Positions 52,766 to 62,234 of a DNA stretch of 64,000 bases are shown here, in pieces. Below the pieces are notes generated by a model. That model saw only the letters and a list, made by a program, of their open reading frames with translations. It did no database searches and had not been told where the DNA came from. The position numbers and the translations under genes are program-made. Origin of the DNA: Atopobiaceae bacterium. Its GTDB lineage: Bacteria; Actinomycetota; Coriobacteriia; Coriobacteriales; Atopobiaceae. Numbering within the stretch: the first letter of the stretch is position 1; each line of letters begins with the position of its first letter. The DNA lies in the NCBI GenBank assembly GCA_017941705.1, contig JAGAVX010000138.1, positions 29,752-93,751 on the forward strand, written 5' to 3'.

Positions 52766-54423
52766 TCGAAGTCTCTGGCATCAGCATCCCCCTCGACCAC
52801 CTGGACGGCACCGATGGCGCCGAGCTCAAGGCCGTGCGGCAGGCAGTGCTCCGCATGTTGCGCCTCGCCCCTGACGACCTCGTCTCAGTCGAACTCAGGA
52901 AGCGCTCGGTCGACGCTCGCAAAAAGCAGGACGTGCACTTGACCTGTACCGCACGCATCCTGCTGCGCGGTGGCGCCAACGCAGAGCGCGCGCTCATGCA
53001 AAAGGCGCGCAAGTGGCGCGTGGGCAGGCAGGTGCAGCAGGTCAGCCAAGCACCAGTCAGGTGGCAGCGTTCGACAAGTCTGCCTGGTGACAGCCGCCCC
53101 ATCGTCATCGGTGCGGGCTGCGCCGGCCTGTTCTGCGCATTGGCGCTCGTCGAGGCGGGCCTCGAGCCCCTGCTCGTTGAGCGCGGAGATGGCTCCCGCA
53201 AGCGCACCGAGGCGATCAATGCCTTCAACAGGACTGGACGGCTCGATCCCGAGTGCAACATACAGTTTGGGCTCGGAGGTGCAGGCACTTTCTCGGACGG
53301 CAAGCTATCGACGGGTACCAAGAGCCCCTACCATCGCCTGGTCCTGCAGACGCTCGTCGAGGCGGGAGCGCCCGAGCGTATCCTGTGGGACGCGAAGCCG
53401 CATGTGGGAAGTGACATACTCCCCACGGTCGTCGAGAACGTGCTGACCCGCATCACCGAGCTTGGAGGAGAGGTACGCCTTCGTACGCGCATGACCGACA
53501 TCGACGTCAGCGGTGGTCACGTGCATTCCGTCACGCTCGTCTCGCGTGACCCCGTCACAAGAATCCTGCGCGAGGAGTGCCTGACGGCATCCTCGGTCAT
53601 CCTTGCCTGCGGTCACTCTGCGCGTGACGTCTACCAGCTGCTCTATGAGCGCGGCGTCTTTCTCGAGCGTAAGACCTTTGCCATGGGCGTGCGCATCGAG
53701 CACTTGCAGCGCGACATAGATCGAGCGCAGTACGGTCCCTTTGCCGGCCATCCGGCACTCGGCGCAGCCCCCTACAAGCTCGCCGTTCACCTCCCTTCCG
53801 GTCGTGGGGCCTTCAGCTTCTGCATGTGTCCGGGAGGCTATGTCGTCGCGGCGGCAAGCGAGGAGGACGGCGTGGTCACGAACGGCATGAGCCTCTCGAA
53901 TCGCGCCGGGTCGAACGCGAACTCCGGGCTACTCGCAAACGTGTTCCCTGAGGACCTGCCCGGAAATGACGTCCTCGCCGGCCTCGAGCTGCAACGCGCC
54001 TGCGAACGCAAGGCGTTCGAGCAAGGCGGAGGAGGCTTTGTTGCTCCTGCGCAGCTGGTTGGCGACTTCCTGCAAGCGGTCCCATCGACATCTGCGGGTA
54101 GCGTCACCCCCACGTATCCCCGAGGTGTCTCTTGGGGCTCGATCGACGAGTGCCTGCCGCCCTACATCACCGATACCCTCCGCGAGGCGATTCCCCTCAT
54201 GGCTCGCAAGCTCCGCGGCTTTGACGCGGCGGATGCCGTGCTCACGGGAGTCGAGACTAGGTCGAGCTCACCCGTACGCGTGACACGCGGCAAGGATGGC
54301 CAGTCTGTTGGCGTGGCTGGACTCTATCCCTGCGGCGAGGGCGGTGGCTATGCCGGCGGCATCATGAGCGCCGCCGCCGACGGCATACGCTGCGCGAACT
54401 GGGTCATCGAGGCACAGGCATAA
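52762..54423 (+). CDS. FAD-dependent dehydrogenase (COG2509)
   Basis: This is a 553-residue flavoprotein with an N-terminal alpha/beta domain before the FAD loop. IVIGAGCAGLFCALALVEAG is the dinucleotide-binding motif. LDPECNIQFGLGGAGTFSDGKL is diagnostic of COG2509, and FAMGVRIEH, FSFCMCPGGYVV and GLYPCGEGGGYAGGI complete the pattern. ATG 52762 overlaps the upstream stop codon (ATGA), so the two flavoproteins are translationally coupled. Biochemical function is unknown; the pairing suggests a shared pathway. Confidence 0.87.
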   Translation: MIEVSGISIPLDHLDGTDGAELKAVRQAVLRMLRLAPDDLVSVELRKRSVDARKKQDVHLTCTARILLRGGANAERALMQKARKWRVGRQVQQVSQAPVRWQRSTSLPGDSRPIVIGAGCAGLFCALALVEAGLEPLLVERGDGSRKRTEAINAFNRTGRLDPECNIQFGLGGAGTFSDGKLSTGTKSPYHRLVLQTLVEAGAPERILWDAKPHVGSDILPTVVENVLTRITELGGEVRLRTRMTDIDVSGGHVHSVTLVSRDPVTRILREECLTASSVILACGHSARDVYQLLYERGVFLERKTFAMGVRIEHLQRDIDRAQYGPFAGHPALGAAPYKLAVHLPSGRGAFSFCMCPGGYVVAAASEEDGVVTNGMSLSNRAGSNANSGLLANVFPEDLPGNDVLAGLELQRACERKAFEQGGGGFVAPAQLVGDFLQAVPSTSAGSVTPTYPRGVSWGSIDECLPPYITDTLREAIPLMARKLRGFDAADAVLTGVETRSSSPVRVTRGKDGQSVGVAGLYPCGEGGGYAGGIMSAAADGIRCANWVIEAQA

Positions 54424-54450
54424 TCGTCTGATTTGGTTCCGGGGACCGCA

Positions 54451-55548
54451 TTAAGAGCCGCCGGGAGCAAGCTCCTTGACGAGCTCCAGTACCTCGCGGA
54501 CAAGCAGGTCACGGTCATCTGCCGGCAGATCAAGCACGGCGCGTGCCATGCGTGGCGCTGTCGTGCGCCAATTGGTGCGCAGGTCGTGCGTGTAGGTCTC
54601 GTCGCCTGCGTCCATGACCGAGAAGACCGTGTCAACAAAGCGCTGCCGCTCCGCAGGAGTCGCCTGCTCGATCCAGGCGTTGAGGGAATTGTCGACGTAG
54701 GTTGCCGTGCGGCCCAGACGCTCCTCGAAGACGAAGTCGCACCCATCGACCTCCCAGCTCAACGGGTCATGCTGCGCAAAGCCACTGCTCGCACTGCGGA
54801 CCACCTGCGCATCCTGCTGGTCGGTCTCGAACAGCATGCCAAATACCGATGACTTGGGTATCGTCTTGTCAACAGGGGGAACGGCGTCATCCCCCTGAAG
54901 CTCGGCGAGCATGACCGTGGTGAACCCCGGCCCGTCATGCGAGAAGCATGTCTCTACGCGCCGACGGACGCTCGCATCGCACGTCATGCATGCGTATACC
55001 GCGAGCGTGCCTCCCTTGGAATGTCCGCCACACCACAGTTTTCCCGGCACGCGCGAAGCCGTGCGCTCGAGGTAGTGCATAGCCTGCACCTGCGCAGGCA
55101 TCTGCACCTGAAACGCCATATTGAAGTTCTCCTTCCATCCGAGGATCGTGTTGTCGGTACCTCGGTAGGCAACGTAGGTCTCATCGGGCAGGATCCTAAA
55201 GGACATGGCCGAGAACTGCATCTCGGTCATGCGATCGATTTGCGTGACATGGCCGCAAATGGTCACATCCCTGAACCGCGGACTGGCCGAGAGGGCTGCA
55301 ATAAGGCGCTTGGCACCTGCGGGATCGTACATGCGTCCCGTCATCGAATCGAGCCAGTCCGAACGCCACAGCTCCTTGATGGGAAGACCCGTCCAGCCCC
55401 ATGCGGGAACCGCCTCAGACGGCAGCACAAAGTAGGAGAGCTGGGAGAAAACGAGACTGTCCACGCGGCACAGCGGGCGCTCAGAGAACGGCTCCCCATG
55501 CTCCCAGACGTAGTTGATGATGTTCTTGAAGGACTCCGGCACGCCCAT
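54451..55548 (-). CDS. Mbeg1-like (DUF2974) alpha/beta hydrolase, copy 2
   Basis: This 365-residue paralogue of the protein encoded at 48251-49450 shares AYRGTDNTILGWKENFNMA and the nucleophile elbow GGHSKGGTLAVYACM. Other shared blocks are FSHDGPGF, LLFETDQQDAQVVRS and a similar C-terminal helical region. No signal peptide or membrane segment is visible. It faces the plus-strand flavoprotein gene with 27 bp between stops and lies downstream of uvrB's strand. The two copies flank the mrp-flavoprotein block. Lipase or esterase activity is likely; the substrate is unknown. Confidence 0.85.
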   Translation of the reverse strand: MGVPESFKNIINYVWEHGEPFSERPLCRVDSLVFSQLSYFVLPSEAVPAWGWTGLPIKELWRSDWLDSMTGRMYDPAGAKRLIAALSASPRFRDVTICGHVTQIDRMTEMQFSAMSFRILPDETYVAYRGTDNTILGWKENFNMAFQVQMPAQVQAMHYLERTASRVPGKLWCGGHSKGGTLAVYACMTCDASVRRRVETCFSHDGPGFTTVMLAELQGDDAVPPVDKTIPKSSVFGMLFETDQQDAQVVRSASSGFAQHDPLSWEVDGCDFVFEERLGRTATYVDNSLNAWIEQATPAERQRFVDTVFSVMDAGDETYTHDLRTNWRTTAPRMARAVLDLPADDRDLLVREVLELVKELAPGGS

Positions 55549-55597
55549 GCTCCCTCTGCAAAAGAATGTCGGTATTCACAGAATTGTACACAGCCAT

Positions 55598-57826
55598 CTA
55601 CTTCTTGTGCTTGCGGTACCTCCGGCGAGTGGCATGTGCGCTACCCTTGCGGTCGGTCTTCTTGAGCCGTGCGATGACGTCATCGGCGCTCTCCCCCTCG
55701 AGGGCCCCGCGCAATGCCACCACCTGGTCGCGCAGATGGGCGGCGCGCTCGAAGTCCATGCTGGCCGCTGCCTCGGCCATCTCCTCCTCGAGCGCGGCAA
55801 GGACCTGCGACACCTCCTCGGGAGGAAGCTGCGAGAGCTCGTCGGCAACGTGTTCGATCGTGTCTGCGCGGTCTTCGGGGGCGCCATCGGAGCCACTATA
55901 GAATGCACCGTGTCCAAGCGAGTCGCCGCGACCACGCTCCTTGCCCTCAAGCGTCGCATCGGCCTCGGCAATGAAGCTGGCAACGTCGGTGATGGACTTC
56001 TTGATGGTTCGCGGCACGATTCCGTGCTCCTCGTTGAAGGCCTCCTGGATGCGCCGGCGGCGGGCGGTCTCGTCTATGGCCTCGCGCATGCTGTCAGTTA
56101 TCGTATCGGCGTACATGATGACCTCGCCACCGGAGTTTCGGGCGGCACGTCCCATCGTCTGGATGAGCGAACGGCGGTTGCGGAGGAACCCCTCCTTGTC
56201 GGCATCAAGTATCGCCACCAGGCTCACCTCGGGGATGTCGAGGCCCTCACGCAGCAGGTTGATGCCCACCAGCACACTGATCTTGCCCACGCGCAGATCG
56301 CGGATGATCTCGACGCGATCGAGCGTTGCGGTGTCAGAGTGCATGTAGTTAACCTTGACCCCCTCGTCGAGCAGGTGGTCAGTCAGGTCCTCGGCCATGC
56401 GCTTGGTGAGCGTGGTCACCAGCACGCGCTCGCCCCTGTCGGTGCGCATCTTGATCTCGTCCATGAGGTCGTCGATCTGACCACGCACGGGACGGACGTC
56501 GACCTTGGGGTCAAGCAGACCCGTGGGACGGATGACCTGCTCGACCGACTGCTGGCTCACGCGCTCCTCATAGTCGCCCGGAGTGGCTGACACGTAGATG
56601 TACTGGGGAACACGCTGCTCGAACTCGTCAAAGCGCAGCGGACGGTTGTCGAGTGCGGAAGGCAGGCGAAAGCCATGTTCCACCAACGTCACCTTACGTG
56701 AGCGGTCGCCCTCGTACATGCCGCGAATCTGTGGCACCGTCACATGGCTCTCGTCGATGATGCACAGCATGTCCGACGGGAAGTAGTCGATGAGCGTGTA
56801 GGGCGCCTCTCCCGGTGCACGACCGTCCAGGTGGCGCGAGTAGTTCTCGATGCCCGAGCAGAAGCCCATGGTCTCGAGCATCTCGAGGTCGTAGGCCGTT
56901 CGCTGAGACAGGCGCTGGGCCTCGAGCAGGCGGTCTGCCGCCTTGAGCTCCGCAACGCGAGCCTCGAGCTCCTCCGAAATGGTCTTGAGCGCATGGGTGA
57001 CCTTGGGCCGCTCGGTCACATAGTGAGACGCAGGCCAGATCGGGATGGCGTCAAACTCGCGCACGAGCTCACCGGTCACCGCGTCGACCTCGGCAATCAG
57101 CTCGACCTCGTCGCCAAAGAACGAGATGCGCAGTGGATTCTCGGCATAGGGTGGATACACGTCAACGGTGTCCCCGCGTACGCGAAAGTGGCCGCGCTGC
57201 AGGTCGTAGTCGTTGCGATCATACTGGATGTCGATCAGGTCGTGTATGAGGTCGTCACGCTCGAGTGGGACGTCCTTGCTCACCGTCGGCGCAAGCCCGG
57301 CATAGTCCTGCGGGCTTCCGATGCCATAGATGCACGAGACCGACGCAACCACGATGACGTCCCGTCGTGACAGCAGGCTCGATGTCGCCTGATGGCGCAG
57401 CTTCTCGACCTCCTCATTGATGGAGGCGTCCTTCTCGATGTAGGTGTCGGTCTGGGGAACGTAGGCCTCGGGTTGGTAGTAGTCGTAATAGCTGACGAAG
57501 TAAACGACGGCATTGTTGGGAAAGAGCTCCTTCATCTCGCTCGCCACCTGGGCGGCCAGAGTCTTGTTGGGCTCCATGATGAGCGTGGGGCGCTGCACCG
57601 CCTCGATGGTCTTGGCCATCGTGAAGGTCTTGCCCGAGCCCGTCACACCCAGCAGGGTCTGGTAGCGCAGGCCCTCCTCTACCCCGCGGGCAAGCTTTTC
57701 TATCGCCTGCGGTTGGTCGCCCGCGGGCTCGTACGGCGAGACCACCTCAAGACGAACGTTACCGGACTCGCGCCCAAACCTCTTGAGCTCGCCACCAAAC
57801 CGCTCATGCCGGATTTCCTCTGTCAT
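55598..57826 (-). CDS. uvrB: Excinuclease ABC subunit UvrB
   Basis: This 742-residue helicase-like protein receives damaged DNA from UvrA and recruits UvrC. Walker A is [10 protein letters not shown]; the beta-hairpin [10 protein letters not shown] that threads DNA follows. DESHVT is the DEAD-type motif II, and QTMGRAARN is motif VI. The UVR domain ([17 protein letters not shown]) that binds UvrC lies near the C-terminus, then a basic tail (RRRYRKHKK). ATG 57826 has GAGGGGGAG before it. Its promoter overlaps a near-perfect SOS box. Confidence 0.98.
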   Translation of the reverse strand: MTEEIRHERFGGELKRFGRESGNVRLEVVSPYEPAGDQPQAIEKLARGVEEGLRYQTLLGVTGSGKTFTMAKTIEAVQRPTLIMEPNKTLAAQVASEMKELFPNNAVVYFVSYYDYYQPEAYVPQTDTYIEKDASINEEVEKLRHQATSSLLSRRDVIVVASVSCIYGIGSPQDYAGLAPTVSKDVPLERDDLIHDLIDIQYDRNDYDLQRGHFRVRGDTVDVYPPYAENPLRISFFGDEVELIAEVDAVTGELVREFDAIPIWPASHYVTERPKVTHALKTISEELEARVAELKAADRLLEAQRLSQRTAYDLEMLETMGFCSGIENYSRHLDGRAPGEAPYTLIDYFPSDMLCIIDESHVTVPQIRGMYEGDRSRKVTLVEHGFRLPSALDNRPLRFDEFEQRVPQYIYVSATPGDYEERVSQQSVEQVIRPTGLLDPKVDVRPVRGQIDDLMDEIKMRTDRGERVLVTTLTKRMAEDLTDHLLDEGVKVNYMHSDTATLDRVEIIRDLRVGKISVLVGINLLREGLDIPEVSLVAILDADKEGFLRNRRSLIQTMGRAARNSGGEVIMYADTITDSMREAIDETARRRRIQEAFNEEHGIVPRTIKKSITDVASFIAEADATLEGKERGRGDSLGHGAFYSGSDGAPEDRADTIEHVADELSQLPPEEVSQVLAALEEEMAEAAASMDFERAAHLRDQVVALRGALEGESADDVIARLKKTDRKGSAHATRRRYRKHKK

Positions 57827-57845
57827 GCTCCCCCTCTCAAAGTGA

Positions 57846-57880
57846 GAACTAGTGTACTACCTTGTCTCGGCAATTGACAA
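57846..57880 (-). promoter_or_regulatory. uvrB promoter with SOS-like box
   Basis: On the minus strand TTGTCA (57875-57880) and TACACT (57851-57856) are 18 bp apart. GAACTAGTGTAC (57846-57857) matches GAAC-N4-GTTC with one mismatch and covers the -10 box. LexA control is therefore likely but weaker-looking than at uvrA. Confidence 0.72.
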
Positions 57881-58055
57881 TCCCATAGACATCACGCCAT
57901 GAGCGACCTCCGCTACTGCCGTGTGACATGAGCTGGCCAACACGCAGGGAACAAACCCTGACGGCGACAGCCTAATCTTGCATTCTTGACTCTGTTGCTG
58001 TCGCCTTCTCGCGATAGAATGTCTGGTACTGTCCACACGCTTGTCTGGAGTCTCC

Positions 58056-60467
58056 ATGGCATCCGCCTCTAACAACAATAGCCCGGAGCGGTCGGGCTTC
58101 TCCACGTTTGTCGCCGTCCTGTTTGCCGTCATCGGCTGCATACTGACGATCGCCGGCCTCATACTGGGCATGGCCTCCATCGGCCTGTTCCTTGAGGGGG
58201 ACTCCGAGCTGCTCGTGCTCCTCCCCCTCTCCGCTTGCATGATGGCGGGAGGCACGTACACCTTCATCGAGCAGTTCAGGCCAAAGTACAGGCCCGCGGC
58301 GCTCCCCGCCGCGTCACAGGCCCCCGCCGCGCAGCTCGAGGAGCCTCAGCGCACTGCGGCACTTCCGGCACCACAGGCCAAGGCCACCGAGAAGGCCCCG
58401 GCCGCCACGGACGCATCGGACGACATCTCGAGCCTCATACGTCGCTCGGATGACGTCTTCGCGACCCTCAAGGACCTCGTGCGCCACGACCAAGCCGGCA
58501 GCAAACCAAGCGACAAGCACCATCTCGTCAGCATGCTCGAAGCAACCGGCCTCATGGAGTGGGAGGACGCGCCCACCTGCGAGGCGGGCAAGCTCTCCAG
58601 AACCGATCAGTTCTGGATCAGGCAGAATGTCGACGGGCTCACCAGCCAGCAATACGACACGCTGGTCTCCGCCGAGGCCGCCCTTGGCGTGAACCAGGCG
58701 CTTCCCGAGGCGCGCAGCTTTGCCCTCGACGACGAAAGGGCCAAGGGCCCCGCGCTCAAGCTGCTGCGCGACATGTGCGAGCAGACCATCGAGCGCTCGC
58801 AGCTCACCGAAGAGGGTCTGCGCGTGTGCTACCACGACGCCAACCCCGCCGACACTCCCGAGGAGTGGGTCGTACGCTCCACCATCTGCAATGTCGCAGA
58901 GTGCCTGCGGACCCCCTTTAGGGTGGTGTATGACCTCAGGACAAACGTCGAGGAAGGCCTTGTGGTGCTTGGGCTTGAGCTCCCCCGTCCCGCCTGCATG
59001 GCAGTCTTCACCACCAGCCATCGCGAGCGTGCGGCGTTGGCAAGGGCATACGCGTTTCGCCTGGCAGCCCTCTTCGCACGCCATGCCTTCGACGCCTCAG
59101 GCAAGATCTCGCGCGTCGTCATCAATGGACATGAGCACGGCAGCGAGACCGTCATCTTCTCGTTGGATGCCCGACGCGCCATCCTCGCCTCGATCGTAAA
59201 GGTCGCTCGCAGCAGCAAGATCGAGTCCGCCTTCCCAACCGACGAGAGCATTCGCGTCTCCTTCGACGGCGCGTGGTTCGCAGCAGTCGAGCCCTTCGTG
59301 GCGTTGGACGACCCTCTGGCAACTCCCGCGCAAGCGACCGTACTGCCAGAGCTCGACACGCGAGAGGCGCCGCCGGCACTCGCGCAGGCCTGCCATGCAA
59401 AGCGCATCTGCGATCTTGGGATCAACGAGAACGCCATACGCATCGCCGCATGGAGCGACGTGCGCTCAAAGCTGGGCAGCACGACCGAGCAAGCGGTTTC
59501 GGCGCTGGTAGCCGCACGCAACGCCGCCCATGACATCACCGTGGCCGAAGCCTGCAACCGTGTGGTGCAGGCTCTGGTCGACGGAAAGGTCGATCTTGAC
59601 AACCTGCACGACATGGCTTCCCTCTTCATCGATGGATCGTCGCTCGACCAAGCCGCAAAGCGTGCGTCCGAGCTCTTGGGTGGGCCTGACGGAACCGAGG
59701 AGCCCGAGAATGCCCTGAAGATCCTCGAGTCTGCCCTGGCGCCGTTCGAGGACATGGGCGTGTACCTTGACGACAACACCTGCGTGTACCGCTACTTTGG
59801 CTCCGTCTCGGAACGCATACATCACAACGCTGTCATCGACGAGGGCGGCCGGGAGATCAGGCTCGTCCCAGACTCGTACTTCAACGCGCACAGTGACGCC
59901 TCGATAGCGCTCGGCATGCTGGGTCGCTACGACGAGGCCGCAGCGCATGCTGACATCTGCATGAGGCTTGCCCCGACCTCGACCTACGCCACGATGCGAA
60001 AGGTGCGCATCCTCGAAGCCCAGTCTCGCATCTATGAGGCCGCCGACCTCATCATCGAATCGCTGCGGCATGCCGTGACCCCACGCGATGCGGCGATCTG
60101 CCTCTATCGCCTCGCCTATATGGAGTGGAAGCTCGGACGCGAGGACCTGGCGGCCGCCTGCTACCAGCGTTCCATGAACTGGGACACCGAGATGCAGTCC
60201 CAGGCCCGCGAGGAGCTCAATGACCTCCTAGAGTCGGCTAAGGATCTCGAGCGTCCCACCGACGAGCAGGCGGACGCACTGCTCGCACGCGAGGGCATCC
60301 CCCTGGGCTGCGTACGCACGGACGGGGAGCACACGCTGGCAGCCGCCGTGGCCTGCATGGACGCTCATGCATTCCTCCCGGCAAGCCCGCTCATGGCCGT
60401 GCTGTTTGGCATGAACGGCGATGACGTTGTTATGGGGATCTACCGCTCGCTTAAGGTGTCGGTGTAG
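58056..60467 (+). CDS. Large membrane-anchored protein with TPR-like C-terminus, unknown function
   Basis: This is an 803-residue protein I cannot assign to a family. Two hydrophobic segments (about 18-43 and 52-72) form a hairpin anchor near the N-terminus; an Ala/Pro/Gln linker follows. The bulk is a soluble, cytoplasmic-looking alpha/beta region. The C-terminal part (about 600-720) has tetratricopeptide-like helical pairs (HSDASIALGMLGRYDEAAAHA, RDAAICLYRLAYMEWKLGREDLAAACYQRSM in segments). ATG 58056 has GGAG before it. A -10-like TAGAAT lies upstream but no good -35. Its 3' end overlaps the convergent transglycosylase gene. A scaffold or regulatory role is a guess. Confidence 0.82.
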   Translation: MASASNNNSPERSGFSTFVAVLFAVIGCILTIAGLILGMASIGLFLEGDSELLVLLPLSACMMAGGTYTFIEQFRPKYRPAALPAASQAPAAQLEEPQRTAALPAPQAKATEKAPAATDASDDISSLIRRSDDVFATLKDLVRHDQAGSKPSDKHHLVSMLEATGLMEWEDAPTCEAGKLSRTDQFWIRQNVDGLTSQQYDTLVSAEAALGVNQALPEARSFALDDERAKGPALKLLRDMCEQTIERSQLTEEGLRVCYHDANPADTPEEWVVRSTICNVAECLRTPFRVVYDLRTNVEEGLVVLGLELPRPACMAVFTTSHRERAALARAYAFRLAALFARHAFDASGKISRVVINGHEHGSETVIFSLDARRAILASIVKVARSSKIESAFPTDESIRVSFDGAWFAAVEPFVALDDPLATPAQATVLPELDTREAPPALAQACHAKRICDLGINENAIRIAAWSDVRSKLGSTTEQAVSALVAARNAAHDITVAEACNRVVQALVDGKVDLDNLHDMASLFIDGSSLDQAAKRASELLGGPDGTEEPENALKILESALAPFEDMGVYLDDNTCVYRYFGSVSERIHHNAVIDEGGREIRLVPDSYFNAHSDASIALGMLGRYDEAAAHADICMRLAPTSTYATMRKVRILEAQSRIYEAADLIIESLRHAVTPRDAAICLYRLAYMEWKLGREDLAAACYQRSMNWDTEMQSQAREELNDLLESAKDLERPTDEQADALLAREGIPLGCVRTDGEHTLAAAVACMDAHAFLPASPLMAVLFGMNGDDVVMGIYRSLKVSV

Positions 60468-61030
60468 TACCGCTGGTAGTACTTGTAGGTCTCTTTTACG
60501 CGCTTGAGATAGAAGGCGGTTTCGGGGAAGCTGATGACCTCGGCGATATCCCCTCCGCTTTGCAGCCACTCCTCCACCGATCCGGGTCCTGCATTGTATG
60601 CGGCTATCACCTCGTCTGTCGAGCCGAGCTGGCTCTGCAGCTGGCCGAGATACGCGCAGCCGTATTCGATGTTGGTGCCCGCGTCCGTGAGGTTGGTGGG
60701 GTCGTATGACCATCCGTCGACAAGCCCGTATTCGGCCAACTCCGCCGAGGTGGCAGGCATCAGCTGCATAAGCCCGACAGCGCCGGCATCCGAAGTGATG
60801 GACGTGTCCCAATTTGACTCGCACTTGATGATCGCGCACGTGAGCAAGGGATCCACCCCATGACGTGAGGAGGAGTCGAGTATGAGCGACTCGTAATGCA
60901 CCGGGAACATGTAGCGACGGATGAGTGACCCGGGCATGCTGACGAGCCCAAAGCTCAAAGCAGCGGCCAAGGCCATGGCAAGAATGGGGATCGTCCGATA
61001 CCAGCGCCAAAAGCGTACCGTATCACTCAT
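60440..61030 (-). CDS. Membrane-anchored SLT-type lytic transglycosylase
   Basis: This is a 196-residue cell-wall lytic enzyme. Residues 13-31 form a signal anchor. The SLT domain has the catalytic Glu71 in IIKCESNWD, then DAGAVGLMQLMPATSAEL and NIEYGCAYL, with IAAYNAGPGSVEEWL closing the fold. It cleaves the MurNAc-GlcNAc bond with formation of an anhydro end. ATG 61030 overlaps the coaE stop (ATGA), so it is translated with coaE. Its last 28 bp overlap the 3' end of the plus-strand gene. Confidence 0.92.
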   Translation of the reverse strand: MSDTVRFWRWYRTIPILAMALAAALSFGLVSMPGSLIRRYMFPVHYESLILDSSSRHGVDPLLTCAIIKCESNWDTSITSDAGAVGLMQLMPATSAELAEYGLVDGWSYDPTNLTDAGTNIEYGCAYLGQLQSQLGSTDEVIAAYNAGPGSVEEWLQSGGDIAEVISFPETAFYLKRVKETYKYYQRYYTDTLSER

Positions 61031-61641
61031 GGCAGCCTCCCCCCTACGCGCTCATCATACCAATCGCGAACCTTCTGACGGAGCTCGGCATGTGTGCCAT
61101 CGTTCTCGATGACATGGGTCGCATGCGCACGGAGCCACTTGTCCGAAGGCTGGTTGGCCACGCGGGCGTCAAAGTCCCTGCCTTCCATGCCACGTTGGAT
61201 GGCGCGTTCGCGCCGCACCTCCATTGGACAGCAGACCACAAGCACCTCATCCGCCATAGAGAGGTCATCGGCCATCCTGTCGAGCAAGGGAATCTCGACC
61301 ACGCACATGAGGGGGGGATCCTCTCGTGTTGCCAAATCGTCGAGCTTGCGCAGAAGCAGCGCCTTGATGGCCGGCAGCTCTATTGCCTCCAGCTGCGCCG
61401 CATGATCCGGTGTCGAGAAGGCCCTCGTGGCAAGGAGGCGGCGATTGAGCTCACCAGTTGCGGGATCCAAAAGGTCCTTGCCAAACGCCTCGGCAATCTC
61501 CTTCGTAACCGGGGAGCCGGCAGTAAGAACGTCACGGGAGAGCTGATCGAGGTCAATGCGCGAAACGCCAAGGAGCTCGAGCTCCTTGGCGACCGTTGAC
61601 TTACCAGATCCTACGCCCCCAGCAAGAAAAACCGTATACAC
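61027..61641 (-). CDS. coaE: Dephospho-CoA kinase
   Basis: This 204-residue enzyme phosphorylates dephospho-CoA in the last step of coenzyme A synthesis. P-loop AGGVGSGKST lies at the N-terminus; IDLDQLSRDVL and the lid (RAIQRGMEGRDFDARVANQPSD in segments) are typical. The start is uncertain: GTG 61641 has GGAG five bases upstream, while GTG 61647 overlaps that SD. The choice changes two residues only. It overlaps the transglycosylase gene (ATGA) and follows the zinc-ribbon gene by 10 bp. Confidence 0.94.
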   Translation of the reverse strand: MYTVFLAGGVGSGKSTVAKELELLGVSRIDLDQLSRDVLTAGSPVTKEIAEAFGKDLLDPATGELNRRLLATRAFSTPDHAAQLEAIELPAIKALLLRKLDDLATREDPPLMCVVEIPLLDRMADDLSMADEVLVVCCPMEVRRERAIQRGMEGRDFDARVANQPSDKWLRAHATHVIENDGTHAELRQKVRDWYDERVGGRLP

Positions 61642-61651
61642 AGGCACTCCG

Positions 61652-62062
61652 CTACGAACGAGTCTCGAACTTCTCGTGGCATGCAGGACACGTCACGCGC
61701 ATCCTGCCCTTACCGCGAGGCACACGCATCTTCTTTCCACATGCAGGACAAGTGAGGTGCTTATACTCCCGCTGCTCATGATATGCAGCCACAGGATTGC
61801 TGATCCAAGCGGCAGCTGGCCCGACAGCCTGTATGAAGGCCTCGTTCTCTGCACGGCGCTGCGCGACGTTCTTGGACGACATGCGCCAGCAGGCATAGAG
61901 GGCCAAGAGAAGCGCGATGAGGCTTATGACCCAGACGCGTGCGAACAGATTGATAAGGAGAAGAACGATGGAGAGTCCCACGGCCGCATTGCACAGCTCG
62001 TCGGTCCCGTTTCGCCCGTTCATCCAATGTGTCAAACGGTCGGTCCATGACTGGTTGGACAT
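61652..62062 (-). CDS. Zinc-ribbon membrane protein
   Basis: This is a 136-residue protein of unknown function. Two hydrophobic segments (LCNAAVGLSIVLLLINLFA and WVISLIALLLALYACW) make a hairpin in the membrane. The cytoplasmic C-terminus holds a CXXC pair (CPACGKK ... CPACHEK), a classic zinc ribbon with basic loop KKMRVPRGKGRMRV between. ATG 62062 has AGGTG six bases before it. It leads the coaE-transglycosylase transcript. The zinc ribbon resembles those of zinc-ribbon scaffold proteins rather than catalytic sites. Confidence 0.82.
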   Translation of the reverse strand: MSNQSWTDRLTHWMNGRNGTDELCNAAVGLSIVLLLINLFARVWVISLIALLLALYACWRMSSKNVAQRRAENEAFIQAVGPAAAWISNPVAAYHEQREYKHLTCPACGKKMRVPRGKGRMRVTCPACHEKFETRS

Positions 62063-62172
62063 GAAATCACCTGCAAACTCGTGTGTCGTATCATGTGCGC
62101 GAAAACTGTAGTGTCTATCTTCCCCATTCTGGGATGCTTTGAACACAAGGATGCGACAATGTCACGGGATTG

Positions 62173-62197
62173 ACGCAAAGCCGGCAATGAGGCCGGC
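62173..62197 (-). terminator. Weak terminator after the amidotransferase-like gene
   Basis: GCCGGC (62180-62185) and GCCGGC (62192-62197) form a 6-bp stem around AATGAG. TTTG follows on the minus strand. It lies 38 bp after the stop. Confidence 0.45.
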
Positions 62198-62234
62198 GAT
62201 GGCTATTCACGGCCGATGCCTTCCCGTCGGCACG

